From CAZNXE01 sp964576465 (GTDB lineage: Bacteria; Planctomycetota; Planctomycetia; Pirellulales; JAEUIK01), in contig CAZNXE010000006.1 of NCBI GenBank assembly GCA_964576465.1, positions 1 through 48,230 of the forward strand: a stretch of DNA of 48,230 bases, in the 5' to 3' direction. The notes below the pieces were generated by a model. The model was not told the DNA's origin. It ran no database searches and saw only the letters and a program-made list of their open reading frames with translations. Positions 26,954 to 34,355 of this stretch are shown piece by piece; position 1 is the first letter of the stretch, and each line of letters opens with the position of its first letter. The position numbers and the translations under genes are program-made.

Positions 26954-27451
26954 CTATTGGTGCTTGACGTGGTCCATCAAGAACTTGGTGACACGCTGCG
27001 GGCTAATGATTCCCACGATCTTGTCATCGAGGTCGAGCACCGGCACATGTCGGAAGCCCAGCACGGCCATCACGGTCAAGGCGGCGGCGGGAGAATCGGT
27101 TTCATATACGTAAACCGGATCGGACGTCATGAATTCGCGGACCGGACGATTCTTGACTTCATGGTATTCCAATACCACCTTCTTCAAGACGTCACGGTCG
27201 GAGAACACGCCCACCAGCCCGTTGTTTTCTTCAACCAGCAAGCATGAGTAGTGGATATCTTCCAGCTTGTGGAGTGCCTCTTCAACGGTTGCGTCGGACG
27301 AGATGCTGGCGTACGGAGTGGTCTTGATCTCCGTAACCTTATCCTCGGCCAACGATTTCTCGAGCGGGTCGTCGTAAGTCTTCGGCTCAAAGTCCTCTAG
27401 CGGATCTTGAAAATCGTCGGGCGATGGATCCGTCGGTGTCTGTTGGGTCAT
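26954..27451 (-). CDS. Double CBS-domain protein
   Basis: A 165-residue protein with two CBS domains (about 47-100 and 108-163; TVEEALHKLEDIHYSCLLVEENNGLVGVFSDRDVLKKV and PAAALTVMAVLGFRHVPVLDLDDKIVGIISPQRV, abbreviated here). CBS pairs usually bind AMP, ATP or S-adenosylmethionine and sense energy or redox state. The N-terminus is acidic (DDFQDPLEDFEPKTYDDP). The ATG at 27451 is preceded by GAAGGAG at a 7-nt spacing, overlapping the end of the upstream CBS gene, which stops 2 nt before it, so the two are probably translationally coupled. No enzyme or transporter domain is fused, so a regulatory subunit role is possible. Confidence 0.85.
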   Translation of the reverse strand: MTQQTPTDPSPDDFQDPLEDFEPKTYDDPLEKSLAEDKVTEIKTTPYASISSDATVEEALHKLEDIHYSCLLVEENNGLVGVFSDRDVLKKVVLEYHEVKNRPVREFMTSDPVYVYETDSPAAALTVMAVLGFRHVPVLDLDDKIVGIISPQRVTKFLMDHVKHQ

Positions 27452-27453
27452 CG

Positions 27454-27924
27454 TTAGGCTCCTTCGCGACTGTGCATCGCTGGCGCGCAGCCAATCCGCT
27501 GCACCATGACTTGTCCCGGAAAGTGGTCGGCCACATATTCCATCAGCCCTTTTTGTCCGGTTAATCCTACCAGTACGCCCTCTTCATCGACGACACACAG
27601 GAAACGCACCTTCTTCGATTGCATGGCTTCCAGCACGTGAAAGATCGGGTCGCTCTCTTTCACCCGTGGGCAGCGATCGACCATATGATCGCCGACCCGC
27701 TCGTCAACCATCGCGGGGTTTTCCAGCAGCATCCGCCGCAGCATTCCCTCGGTGAGCATGCCCACCGGTTTGTTCATGTCGTCGACGATGATGACACAGC
27801 CAACGCGACTCGCGCGCATCTTCTCGATGCTGTGCCGGATGATTTCGTCGGGTTCGGCGATCACCGGTTCTCGTACGGCAAGATCGCTGACTGTTTCCGC
27901 GAGCATGTCTTCAAGAAGTTTCAT
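27454..27924 (-). CDS. Double CBS-domain protein, second of a coupled pair
   Basis: A 156-residue protein with two CBS domains (about 16-70 and 78-135; IIRHSIEKMRASRVGCVIIVDDMNKPVGMLTEG and PIFHVLEAMQSKKVRFLCVVDEEGVLVGLTGQKG, abbreviated). Candidate ligands are nucleotides, as in the family. The ATG at 27924 was chosen over an upstream TTG because it starts the first conserved helix and has AAAGG before it. It lies 138 nt downstream of the arsenate reductase gene and 2 nt upstream of the next CBS gene, all on one strand, so one transcript could carry the three. Confidence 0.85.
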   Translation of the reverse strand: MKLLEDMLAETVSDLAVREPVIAEPDEIIRHSIEKMRASRVGCVIIVDDMNKPVGMLTEGMLRRMLLENPAMVDERVGDHMVDRCPRVKESDPIFHVLEAMQSKKVRFLCVVDEEGVLVGLTGQKGLMEYVADHFPGQVMVQRIGCAPAMHSREGA

Positions 27925-28062
27925 GACGTTGGCCTTTAGCGTGCTGGCTTGTCCCGCGAATCGTTTGATGTCCTGAGTCTGACTTAAAGCATTCGGCAAA
28001 CCGCTAGACGGTCGAGTTCAGACGGAACGCTAGAATGATAAATCGTACCAGATGTACCTCTC

Positions 28063-28503
28063 TTACAAGAGGCCGTATGGGCTAAGAAACTCTCGAATCC
28101 GCTCGGCGATTTGGTCGCGGACCTGACGAAACACGGTCCGTTGCTCCTCCTCGGTGCCAGTCGCTGTCGCAGGATCATCGAATGGCCAATGGAGCAATTC
28201 GCTTACACCAGGCATCACCGGACAACTCTCTCGAGCATGGTCGCAAACCGTGATCGCCAGATCGATGGGCTCGTTTACGTACTCATCGAGATGTTTACTG
28301 CGAGCGTCCGAGAGATCGACATCAATTTCTCGCATCGCTTCGATGGCCAAGGGATGAACATAACCTGCTGGGTTCGAGCCGGCAGAAAAGCACTCCCAGC
28401 GGTCCCCACCAAGCTTGCGCCACAAGGCCTCAGCCATCTGAGAGCGGCAAGAATTGCCCGTGCAGAGGATGAGTACCCGCTGTTTCATGTCCCTCGGATC
28501 CAT
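28063..28503 (-). CDS. arsC: Arsenate reductase, thioredoxin-coupled (low-Mr phosphatase fold)
   Basis: The product has the phosphatase loop CX5R (Cys14 to Arg20, CTGNSCR) followed by Ser-Gln, typical of low molecular weight tyrosine phosphatases, and the Cys87-x6-Cys94 pair (CDHARESC) that marks thioredoxin-coupled ArsC (S. aureus pI258 type). WPFDDP near 106-111 gives the catalytic Asp. The enzyme reduces arsenate to arsenite, with disulfide relay through the three cysteines and recycling by thioredoxin. No ArsR, ArsB or Acr3 gene is nearby, so it may be a chromosomal detoxification gene. The start could be at 28503 or five codons later at a second ATG. It lies upstream of the two CBS genes on the same strand. 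Confidence 0.88.
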   Translation of the reverse strand: MDPRDMKQRVLILCTGNSCRSQMAEALWRKLGGDRWECFSAGSNPAGYVHPLAIEAMREIDVDLSDARSKHLDEYVNEPIDLAITVCDHARESCPVMPGVSELLHWPFDDPATATGTEEEQRTVFRQVRDQIAERIREFLSPYGLL

Positions 28504-29052
28504 CGTTAGGCGTGATATAGATTGAAGTTACGTAGATGTACCGACCGCCGGCATGCGGTCGGCTTCCGTGATTTTCTACCAAGATTCTTGCAATTCCGAA
28601 TCACAACAGACTTGCGGACAGCTTTTCATGCGACGATCATATACAATTCAGCCATCAAGGGTTTTGTTCGGCCCGATTGATTGATCGCCGGACCCTTGAT
28701 GAGACCTCTTTTATACAGAACGCTCGGCCGCCAACGTGGTCGAGGAGACGCTACTGCCTGCATCGCCAATTCGCGGCCTCACTCCGATGGCCATCTTACC
28801 GGCAGAGCGGTGATTCTGTATTCCGTCCCTGCGTTGCGTCCTTCCAGCTCACGACATCCGTGGCTCCGAACGATGGCAACGCATCGGGGCACCCGCGGGA
28901 AACACCCACGCGTCGACGCTTCATTTCAGCGACGTGTGATCTCAAAGAGTGTTCACTCTTCCGGTTGGTTGATGACTTCGGAGGAATAATGGTCCGTCAC
29001 GGGTCGATGCATGCTCAACATTCCACCTTTACGTTGATGGTGTGCAAGACAA
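28504..29052. other. Intergenic region between arsC and the PEP-CTERM gene
   Basis: This 549-nt stretch separates divergent genes. It contains an 8-bp inverted repeat with a 6-nt loop, CCGACCGC (28541-28548) and GCGGTCGG (28555-28562). A long forward frame at 28677-29081 exists but is Arg/Ser/Thr-rich, overlaps the start of the next gene and looks non-coding. No convincing gene was found. Confidence 0.5.
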
Positions 29053-29928
29053 ATGACGAACTCTCTGTTGCGATTCAGTAGGACACCGATCTTATGCTTG
29101 ATCGGCTGCGTGGCCTGGACTCAAGCGGAAGCAGCCCCCATTGCGTTCAATGCGGAAGTCGTGGCAGACGCGCCGTTGGCCTATTGGCGTTTGGGCGAGA
29201 ACCCCGGCGAGACGATGGCCGCGGACGATTCCGGCAATGGGCTCAACGGGACCTACTCTTCCACCGGGGTCACCCTCGGACAACCCGGCATCTTAGGTGG
29301 CGACCCCGCCGTATTGTTCGACGGACTCGGCCCCGGGGCAGTGGTCGTGCCGCACGACGCGCAGCTGAACGTGACTCAAGTGACCATGGAGAGTGTCATT
29401 CGCTGGGACGGTCCCAATGGCAATCAGCAACGGATCATCGAAAAGTCGACGGAGCCCGGCTCGACGCGGCCCGTGTTTAGCCTGCAAGTCATCGACGATG
29501 CTCGCGTGCAGGTAGAGCTAGGTTTCTTGGGCATCCCAGGCGAGGTGATTGAACTCAACAGCATCGGCCTGATTCCCATCGGTCAGCCAACCCATCTCGC
29601 GGCCACATTCGACGGCAGCGAGATACGCCTCTACATCAACGGGCTACTCGATACCAGCGTAGGTTTTTCAGGCAGTATCCGCACCGACACAGCCCGACCG
29701 CTAGGGATTGGCAATCAGGCCGAACGCGAGCGCCCCTTCAACGGCCTCATCGACGACGTCGTGCTATACGACTACGCCCTAAGCCCCGATCGCGTCCTCG
29801 TACATTGGCAAGCCATCCCCGAGCCCGCCACCGCATGGTTACTAGCGATGGCAGTTCCGCCCTTGCTCCTAGCAGGCTTCTCAAGACGCAATCTCCGTCG
29901 CACTTCCAAGCCAAGAAGGCTGCCGTAA
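29053..29928 (+). CDS. PEP-CTERM exported LamG-like protein
   Basis: A 291-residue protein with a signal peptide (TPILCLIGCVAWTQAEAA), a concanavalin A-like (LamG/laminin G-type) domain (about 35-250: APLAYWRLGENPGET, GLNGTYSS, QPTHLAATFDGSEIRLYINGLLDTS, FNGLIDDVVLYDYALS), and a classic PEP-CTERM tail: PEPATA, a hydrophobic helix (WLLAMAVPPLLLAGF) and an arginine-rich end (SRRNLRRTSK). PEP-CTERM proteins are exported and processed by exosortase in organisms that also make extracellular polysaccharide; the LamG fold often binds carbohydrate. No exosortase gene is in the window. A GTG-start gene follows after 17 nt, so it may be co-transcribed. Confidence 0.9.
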   Translation: MTNSLLRFSRTPILCLIGCVAWTQAEAAPIAFNAEVVADAPLAYWRLGENPGETMAADDSGNGLNGTYSSTGVTLGQPGILGGDPAVLFDGLGPGAVVVPHDAQLNVTQVTMESVIRWDGPNGNQQRIIEKSTEPGSTRPVFSLQVIDDARVQVELGFLGIPGEVIELNSIGLIPIGQPTHLAATFDGSEIRLYINGLLDTSVGFSGSIRTDTARPLGIGNQAERERPFNGLIDDVVLYDYALSPDRVLVHWQAIPEPATAWLLAMAVPPLLLAGFSRRNLRRTSKPRRLP

Positions 29929-29945
29929 GGCGGTAGAGTTTTCCT

Positions 29946-30863
29946 GTGACGGCTGACAACACCTCCACACCGATTCCCTACAAACTCCGCATCGGTGTCA
30001 CAGGCCATCGCGAGCTGCCCGACCCGCGGGGCGTTGCGCAAGCCGTGGAGCGAGTGCTCGATCACATTGAGAACAGACTCACGTCCGAGTCCGCGGAACC
30101 CTTTGGCCCGACCGATTCGCCGCACACAGGGCAGGAATATGCGCTAACGTGGTCAGCGAGGATTCGTTCGTGGTTGTTCTGGCTCCCGTCGCGGGTGCCG
30201 GGGCTTAACCGCGTGTTCTCGCCGAATCCCGTTGCCAAATGGCAAACTCCAGAAGATTGCCCGACGCCCGTGGAATGGACGGTGATTTCACCGCTGGCCA
30301 AAGGGGCGGACCGGATTGTTGCCCATGCGGTTTGTCGCCGGGTTGAGGTGAAGGTGAGTTGCGATGTTCGTGCCCGCTATTTAGAGGCCGTGTTGCCGAT
30401 GCCGGTGGGGGAGTATCGAAAGGATTTCGTGGGGGCTGAGGATCTTGAGGAGTTCAACAAACTGCTTGCAAGAGATCCGGATCCCATCGTCGTCTGCCCT
30501 GATTATCCACTCGGCGACGATAATCAAACCATGCACCGCCAGGATGCCTATCGTGCCCCGGGTCGTGCCGTGGTCGATGGATCAGAGTTCGTTATTGCCG
30601 TTTGGGATGGGCGACCTTCGGACAAAATCGGCGGGACGGCTGACACGGTGCGATACGCTGTCGACCATGGGCGGACTGTGATTTGGATCGACGCCAACCA
30701 TCCACAAAACGACCCACGACTGCTGTTGCGGCAAGATCAGCCGGGCGCCACGCCAGGGCCGCTGAAAGACATGTGGCACGCCGAACTGCCGGCACGGGCC
30801 AAGGAACTTTCGCCAAACTTCCACCGCGTTGTAGCCCGTGATTCACCGATCGCGGTGAAGTAG
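29946..30863 (+). CDS. SLOG-like nucleotide-binding protein (candidate)
   Basis: A 305-residue cytoplasmic protein with the arrangement of SLOG (SMF/DprA-LOG) Rossmannoid domains: an opening strand and loop IGVTGHR (16-22), SPLAKGADRIV (115-125), EFVIAVWDG (214-222) and GGTADTVRYA (229-238), which correspond to the family's nucleotide-binding loops. SLOG proteins bind nucleotide-derived ligands and are proposed as sensors or processors in immunity and signalling; this member stands alone. Residues 60-110 form an insert with Trp and Arg. In relatives I recall, further membrane or effector domains follow; here the frame ends shortly after the fold (HRVVARDSPIAVK), so it could be truncated. The GTG start at 29946 lies 17 nt behind the PEP-CTERM gene, with AAGGCGG upstream. 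Confidence 0.65.
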   Translation: MTADNTSTPIPYKLRIGVTGHRELPDPRGVAQAVERVLDHIENRLTSESAEPFGPTDSPHTGQEYALTWSARIRSWLFWLPSRVPGLNRVFSPNPVAKWQTPEDCPTPVEWTVISPLAKGADRIVAHAVCRRVEVKVSCDVRARYLEAVLPMPVGEYRKDFVGAEDLEEFNKLLARDPDPIVVCPDYPLGDDNQTMHRQDAYRAPGRAVVDGSEFVIAVWDGRPSDKIGGTADTVRYAVDHGRTVIWIDANHPQNDPRLLLRQDQPGATPGPLKDMWHAELPARAKELSPNFHRVVARDSPIAVK

Positions 30864-31020
30864 AGATTTCCGGCAACCACTCTCGAGCGCATGCCTTTAC
30901 GCCATGGCCCAAAGTTTTGCCGCGGGCGTGCTGGCAGCTTATTCTTATAGGCGACGAGAATATGATTAACGAACTCGCGCGGCGAAGCTCGTGCGAATTA
31001 TCCTAATGCAAGGTACTCCC

Positions 31021-32535
31021 ATGACGGTCATCTCGCGGCGAAGGTTTCTGGCACATGGTTCTTGGGCGATGGCCTCTGCAGCATTTGCAGCAACGGCCAT
31101 GCGGCCCTCTTCTTCCTGGGCTACCACGGCGGCGACTGATGCTTACACGGAACTGGACGGCGTTGCGCTGGCGGAGCTTTTGAAGAATGGCGAGGTGACA
31201 CCGCAGGACTTGTTGGAGATCACGATCAAACGCATCGAGCGGTTGAATCCCAAGATCAACGCCGTGGTCACGCGCTGTTACGACCGAGCACGATCGCGCG
31301 CTAACGACGGCACGATCGATGGTCCCTTTGCCGGCGTGCCGCTGTTGGTGAAGGATCTGCACGATGTCGAAGGAGTTCGGACGACCTATGGTTGCCGCGC
31401 CCGCTTGAACAACATTGCCACGGCCACTGGCCCGTATACCAAGGCCTGTGAAGATGCCGGCTTCAACATTCTTGGGAAGACCAACACGCCGGAGTTCGGT
31501 CAGATGGGAACGACTGAGTCGTTAGCATTAGGGCCCTGCTACAACCCCTGGGATCTTACGCGCTCCTCTGGCGGATCAAGCGGTGGAGCCGGTGCCGCCG
31601 TGGCAGCGGGCATCGTACCGATCGCCACCGCCAGCGACGGGGGTGGTTCGATCCGAATCCCGGCAAGTTGCTGTGGCGTGTTCGGTCTGAAGGTCAGCCG
31701 AGGCAGGCTCAAAGGAGCCAATCCCCTGTTCAGCGTCAGTGTGAAGGGCGTTTTGAGTCGCACCGTTCGCGATACGGCCCATGTGCTGGCACATACCGAA
31801 CGTAAGCAGTCTGGTCGTGGCATGCCAGAGGTCGGCTTGGTCAACGGACCGGCAAAGCGGCGACTGAAGATCGGCATGACCTTAAAGGGTGGCAAAATCA
31901 TTGAGCCAGAAAACGACGTCCGTGAGGCGATCGAATCGACCGCGGCGATGTGCGAAGCGTTGGGGCACGAAGTACGGCCATTCAATATGAAGTTCGACGG
32001 TGAAGCGCTGGCGGACGATTTCCTGACACTCTGGTCATCGATCGCCGGCACGAAGCTTCAAAGCATGGAAGAAGAATTTGGGCGTAAGATAACCCTGCAA
32101 GACTTGGAACCGCTAACATTCGGCTTTGCCAAGCACTACGCCAACGGCGGCAAAGAGAAGGTATCGCCGGCCATTAAGCGGTTGCTGGCGGTTGTCAAAA
32201 AAATACAGCAGCAGATGGAACCGTATGACGTTGTCTTGAGCCCGGTTCTAGGTTCGGCACCGCCAGAGATTGGTTACCACAGCCCTACCGTTCCGTTCGA
32301 TGTCGTGATGGAGCGAATGTCTTCTTATGTTGCCTATACCCCAATCTTCAACGTCGCTGGCATGCCGGCGATGAGCGTGCCGCTGCACTGGAATGACAGC
32401 GGGTTGCCCATCGGAAGCCACTTCTCCGCAAAAGTAGGCGACGAAGCCACGCTGTTGTCGCTAGCCTACGAACTAGAAGCCGCCCATCCCTGGGCAAACA
32501 AATGGCCGTCGTGCTCAATCGCGGCCAGCAGATAG
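31021..32535 (+). CDS. Amidase (amidase-signature family), Tat-exported
   Basis: A 504-residue amidase. A twin-arginine leader (ISRRRFLAHGSWAMASAAFA) suggests export in folded form. The catalytic triad is visible: Lys111 (LLVKDLHD), cis-Ser186 (RSSGGSSGG) and nucleophile Ser210 (DGGGSIRIPAS), with the spacing of 24 residues between the two serines expected for the family. It hydrolyses amide bonds to a carboxylate and ammonia (or an amine). The substrate cannot be named. The ATG at 31021 was chosen because it begins the Tat leader, though the frame opens at 30991. Its position just upstream of the nitrate operon fits a nitrogen-scavenging role (inference). Confidence 0.9.
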   Translation: MTVISRRRFLAHGSWAMASAAFAATAMRPSSSWATTAATDAYTELDGVALAELLKNGEVTPQDLLEITIKRIERLNPKINAVVTRCYDRARSRANDGTIDGPFAGVPLLVKDLHDVEGVRTTYGCRARLNNIATATGPYTKACEDAGFNILGKTNTPEFGQMGTTESLALGPCYNPWDLTRSSGGSSGGAGAAVAAGIVPIATASDGGGSIRIPASCCGVFGLKVSRGRLKGANPLFSVSVKGVLSRTVRDTAHVLAHTERKQSGRGMPEVGLVNGPAKRRLKIGMTLKGGKIIEPENDVREAIESTAAMCEALGHEVRPFNMKFDGEALADDFLTLWSSIAGTKLQSMEEEFGRKITLQDLEPLTFGFAKHYANGGKEKVSPAIKRLLAVVKKIQQQMEPYDVVLSPVLGSAPPEIGYHSPTVPFDVVMERMSSYVAYTPIFNVAGMPAMSVPLHWNDSGLPIGSHFSAKVGDEATLLSLAYELEAAHPWANKWPSCSIAASR

Positions 32536-32718
32536 GCTGCTTCGGTGATGAACCTTGGCCAAGATCACTGATGCGTATCTGCGCATGCCATGCCCATACT
32601 CTGCGCGGCGCGATTTCAACGGCGAACGGATTTTAGTAGCCGACACTTGCGGCATCTTTTTTCACAGCACGATGTTGCGTCGAGATGTACACCGCTTGAA
32701 ACGCATCCATTCGGCGTC

Positions 32719-32734
32719 TGGCACGATGCTTGCA
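32719..32734 (+). promoter_or_regulatory. Sigma-54 (RpoN) promoter for the nitrate operon
   Basis: TGGCACG (32719-32725), ATGC, then TTGCA (32730-32734) is an exact match to the -24/-12 consensus TGGCACG-N4-TTGCW. It lies in the intergenic region 235 nt upstream of the narK start and points toward it. Such promoters need an activator such as NtrC; no clear NtrC site (TGCACC-N5-GGTGCA) was seen upstream. Confidence 0.75.
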
Positions 32735-32800
32735 TATGGGGTCACCGGCTTGCCACGTACGGCGAGCCGAATTGGCTAAAGAGCGAGGCGACCACTCGCG

Positions 32801-32821
32801 CGGCAGCACCAAACGCTGCCG
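32801..32821 (+). promoter_or_regulatory. Leader hairpin between the promoter and narK
   Basis: CGGCAGC (32801-32807) and GCTGCCG (32815-32821) pair over a 7-nt loop (ACCAAAC) in the 5' leader. It might take part in attenuation or antitermination of the nitrate operon, as in nasF leaders, but the loop does not match the ANTAR hexanucleotide rule, and no T-tract follows. Confidence 0.3.
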
Positions 32822-32968
32822 TGCACAGAAACCCCTTCTGATTCCCCTCAAACCGAATTGGTCTTCTTGTAGGCGGCTTTGGCATTGGAACGGTCTCGGT
32901 CTGCGCGCCGAGATCGGATGGAACCGGTACTTGTTCGATGGATCTCAGTCAGCCAAGGACGACCTTTG

Positions 32969-34327
32969 ATGCAAATTCAAAACAAAGCCACAGCTCTGTG
33001 GAGCAATCTCTTCAAGCTGTCGATGCCTCAGATTCGCGCGTTCCACATGTCGTGGTTTGCGTTCTTCCTCTGTTTCTTCGCCTGGTTCGGCATCGCGCCG
33101 CTGATGACGGTCGTGCGCGATGAGTTGCAGCTCACCCAATCGCAAATCGGCTGGAGCATCATTGCATCGGTGGCAATCACGGTGCTGGCACGCCTGGCGA
33201 TCGGTTGGCTGTGCGACCGCATCGGGCCACGGCTGGCTTACACCTGGCTACTGATCGTTGGGTCGATTCCCGTGATGATGATTGGGTTCGCCCAAGACGC
33301 AGGCACGTTTATCTTTTTCCGGTTGTTGATTGGCATCATTGGCGCGTCGTTCGTCATCACGCAATATCACACATCGGTGATGTTCGCCCCGAATGTCGTC
33401 GGGACCGCCAACGCCACCAGCGCCGGGTGGGGCAACCTAGGAGGTGGTGTGACACAGCTAGTCATGCCACTGGTGTTCGTGCTCTTCGTGTCGGTCTTGG
33501 GCTTCAGTGCTGCCTGGGGCTGGCGAGTGTCGATGTTCGCGGCCGGCGTGGTTTGCCTGCTAACCGGCGTGGCCTACTACTTTTTCACGCAGGATGCCCC
33601 CGATGGAAATTTCAAGGATCTCCGCGCCGCGGGCAAGATGCCAGACCGAAAGAAATCCAAGGGTGCATTTCTGGAAGCATGCAAGGACCACCGTGTGTGG
33701 GCGCTCGCGATCGTTTACGGATGCTGTTTTGGCATGGAGCTGACGATCTTCAATGTCGCCGGGTTGTACTTCGCCGACTATTTTGAACTGAGCCTGTATT
33801 GGGCCGGAATCACGGCCTTCTTGTACGGCGGCATGAACCTGTTCGCGCGACCGTTGGGCGGCATGATCAGCGATGCCTTCGGCGCCAGGGCAGGGCTGCA
33901 GGGCCGCGTGATGTGGCTATTCATGGCATTGTTCTGCGAGGGGCTGGCACTCATGTTCTTCTCGCAGATGCGCGTGCTGACGCTGGCGATTCCGGCATTG
34001 ATGCTGTTCGGGCTCTTCGTGCAGATGTCCAACGGAGCGACGTTTTCAATCGTGCCTTTCGTCAACAAGAAAGCACTTGGCCCCATCGCGGGTATCGTCG
34101 GCGCTGGCGGCAACGCGGGCGCGGTGGCAGCCGGCTTCCTATTCAAGAGCGCCATGCCTTGGTCCACGGCGCTACTAATCCTTGGCAGTATCGTGACCGC
34201 CTGCTCCTTCTGCGCATTCGCCGTAACGTTCTCGCGAGATGCCGAAGCAGATGCGCGCAAGGAGTTCGCCCAAGCCTTGTCCCGAAACGGCCAACATGAC
34301 GAGATGCCCGAGCTTCAGCCGGTCTAG
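32969..34327 (+). CDS. narK: Nitrate/nitrite transporter NarK (NNP family, MFS)
   Basis: A 452-residue major facilitator with about 12 membrane helices. It has the typical N-terminal RIGPRL-type loop motif after helix 2 (WLCDRIGPRLA) and the nitrate signatures GWGNLGGG and AGIVGAGGNAGAV that distinguish NNP transporters; NGATFSIVPF also belongs to the family. It imports nitrate (or exchanges it for nitrite) across the cytoplasmic membrane. The ATG at 32969 has AAGGA about 9 nt upstream; the upstream in-frame residues are basic and untypical. It is the first gene of the nitrate operon, followed 28 nt later by the ferredoxin/anchor gene, and lies behind the sigma-54 promoter at 32719. Confidence 0.93.
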   Translation: MQIQNKATALWSNLFKLSMPQIRAFHMSWFAFFLCFFAWFGIAPLMTVVRDELQLTQSQIGWSIIASVAITVLARLAIGWLCDRIGPRLAYTWLLIVGSIPVMMIGFAQDAGTFIFFRLLIGIIGASFVITQYHTSVMFAPNVVGTANATSAGWGNLGGGVTQLVMPLVFVLFVSVLGFSAAWGWRVSMFAAGVVCLLTGVAYYFFTQDAPDGNFKDLRAAGKMPDRKKSKGAFLEACKDHRVWALAIVYGCCFGMELTIFNVAGLYFADYFELSLYWAGITAFLYGGMNLFARPLGGMISDAFGARAGLQGRVMWLFMALFCEGLALMFFSQMRVLTLAIPALMLFGLFVQMSNGATFSIVPFVNKKALGPIAGIVGAGGNAGAVAAGFLFKSAMPWSTALLILGSIVTACSFCAFAVTFSRDAEADARKEFAQALSRNGQHDEMPELQPV

Positions 34328-34355
34328 TCCGGATGATTTTTGAAGATCGTCACGA

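Noticed and set aside
28371..28385. GGGTTCGAGCC inside arsC, T-arm-like
   Set aside because: It lies in coding sequence and the flanks do not form a T-stem.
28677..29081. Forward frame of 134 residues overlapping the PEP-CTERM gene start
   Set aside because: Arg/Ser/Thr-rich, without a ribosome binding site, and conflicts with a well-supported gene start.
30775..30791. TGGCACG followed by CTGC inside the SLOG gene, similar to a sigma-54 site
   Set aside because: The GG to GC spacing is one base too long and it lies within coding sequence.
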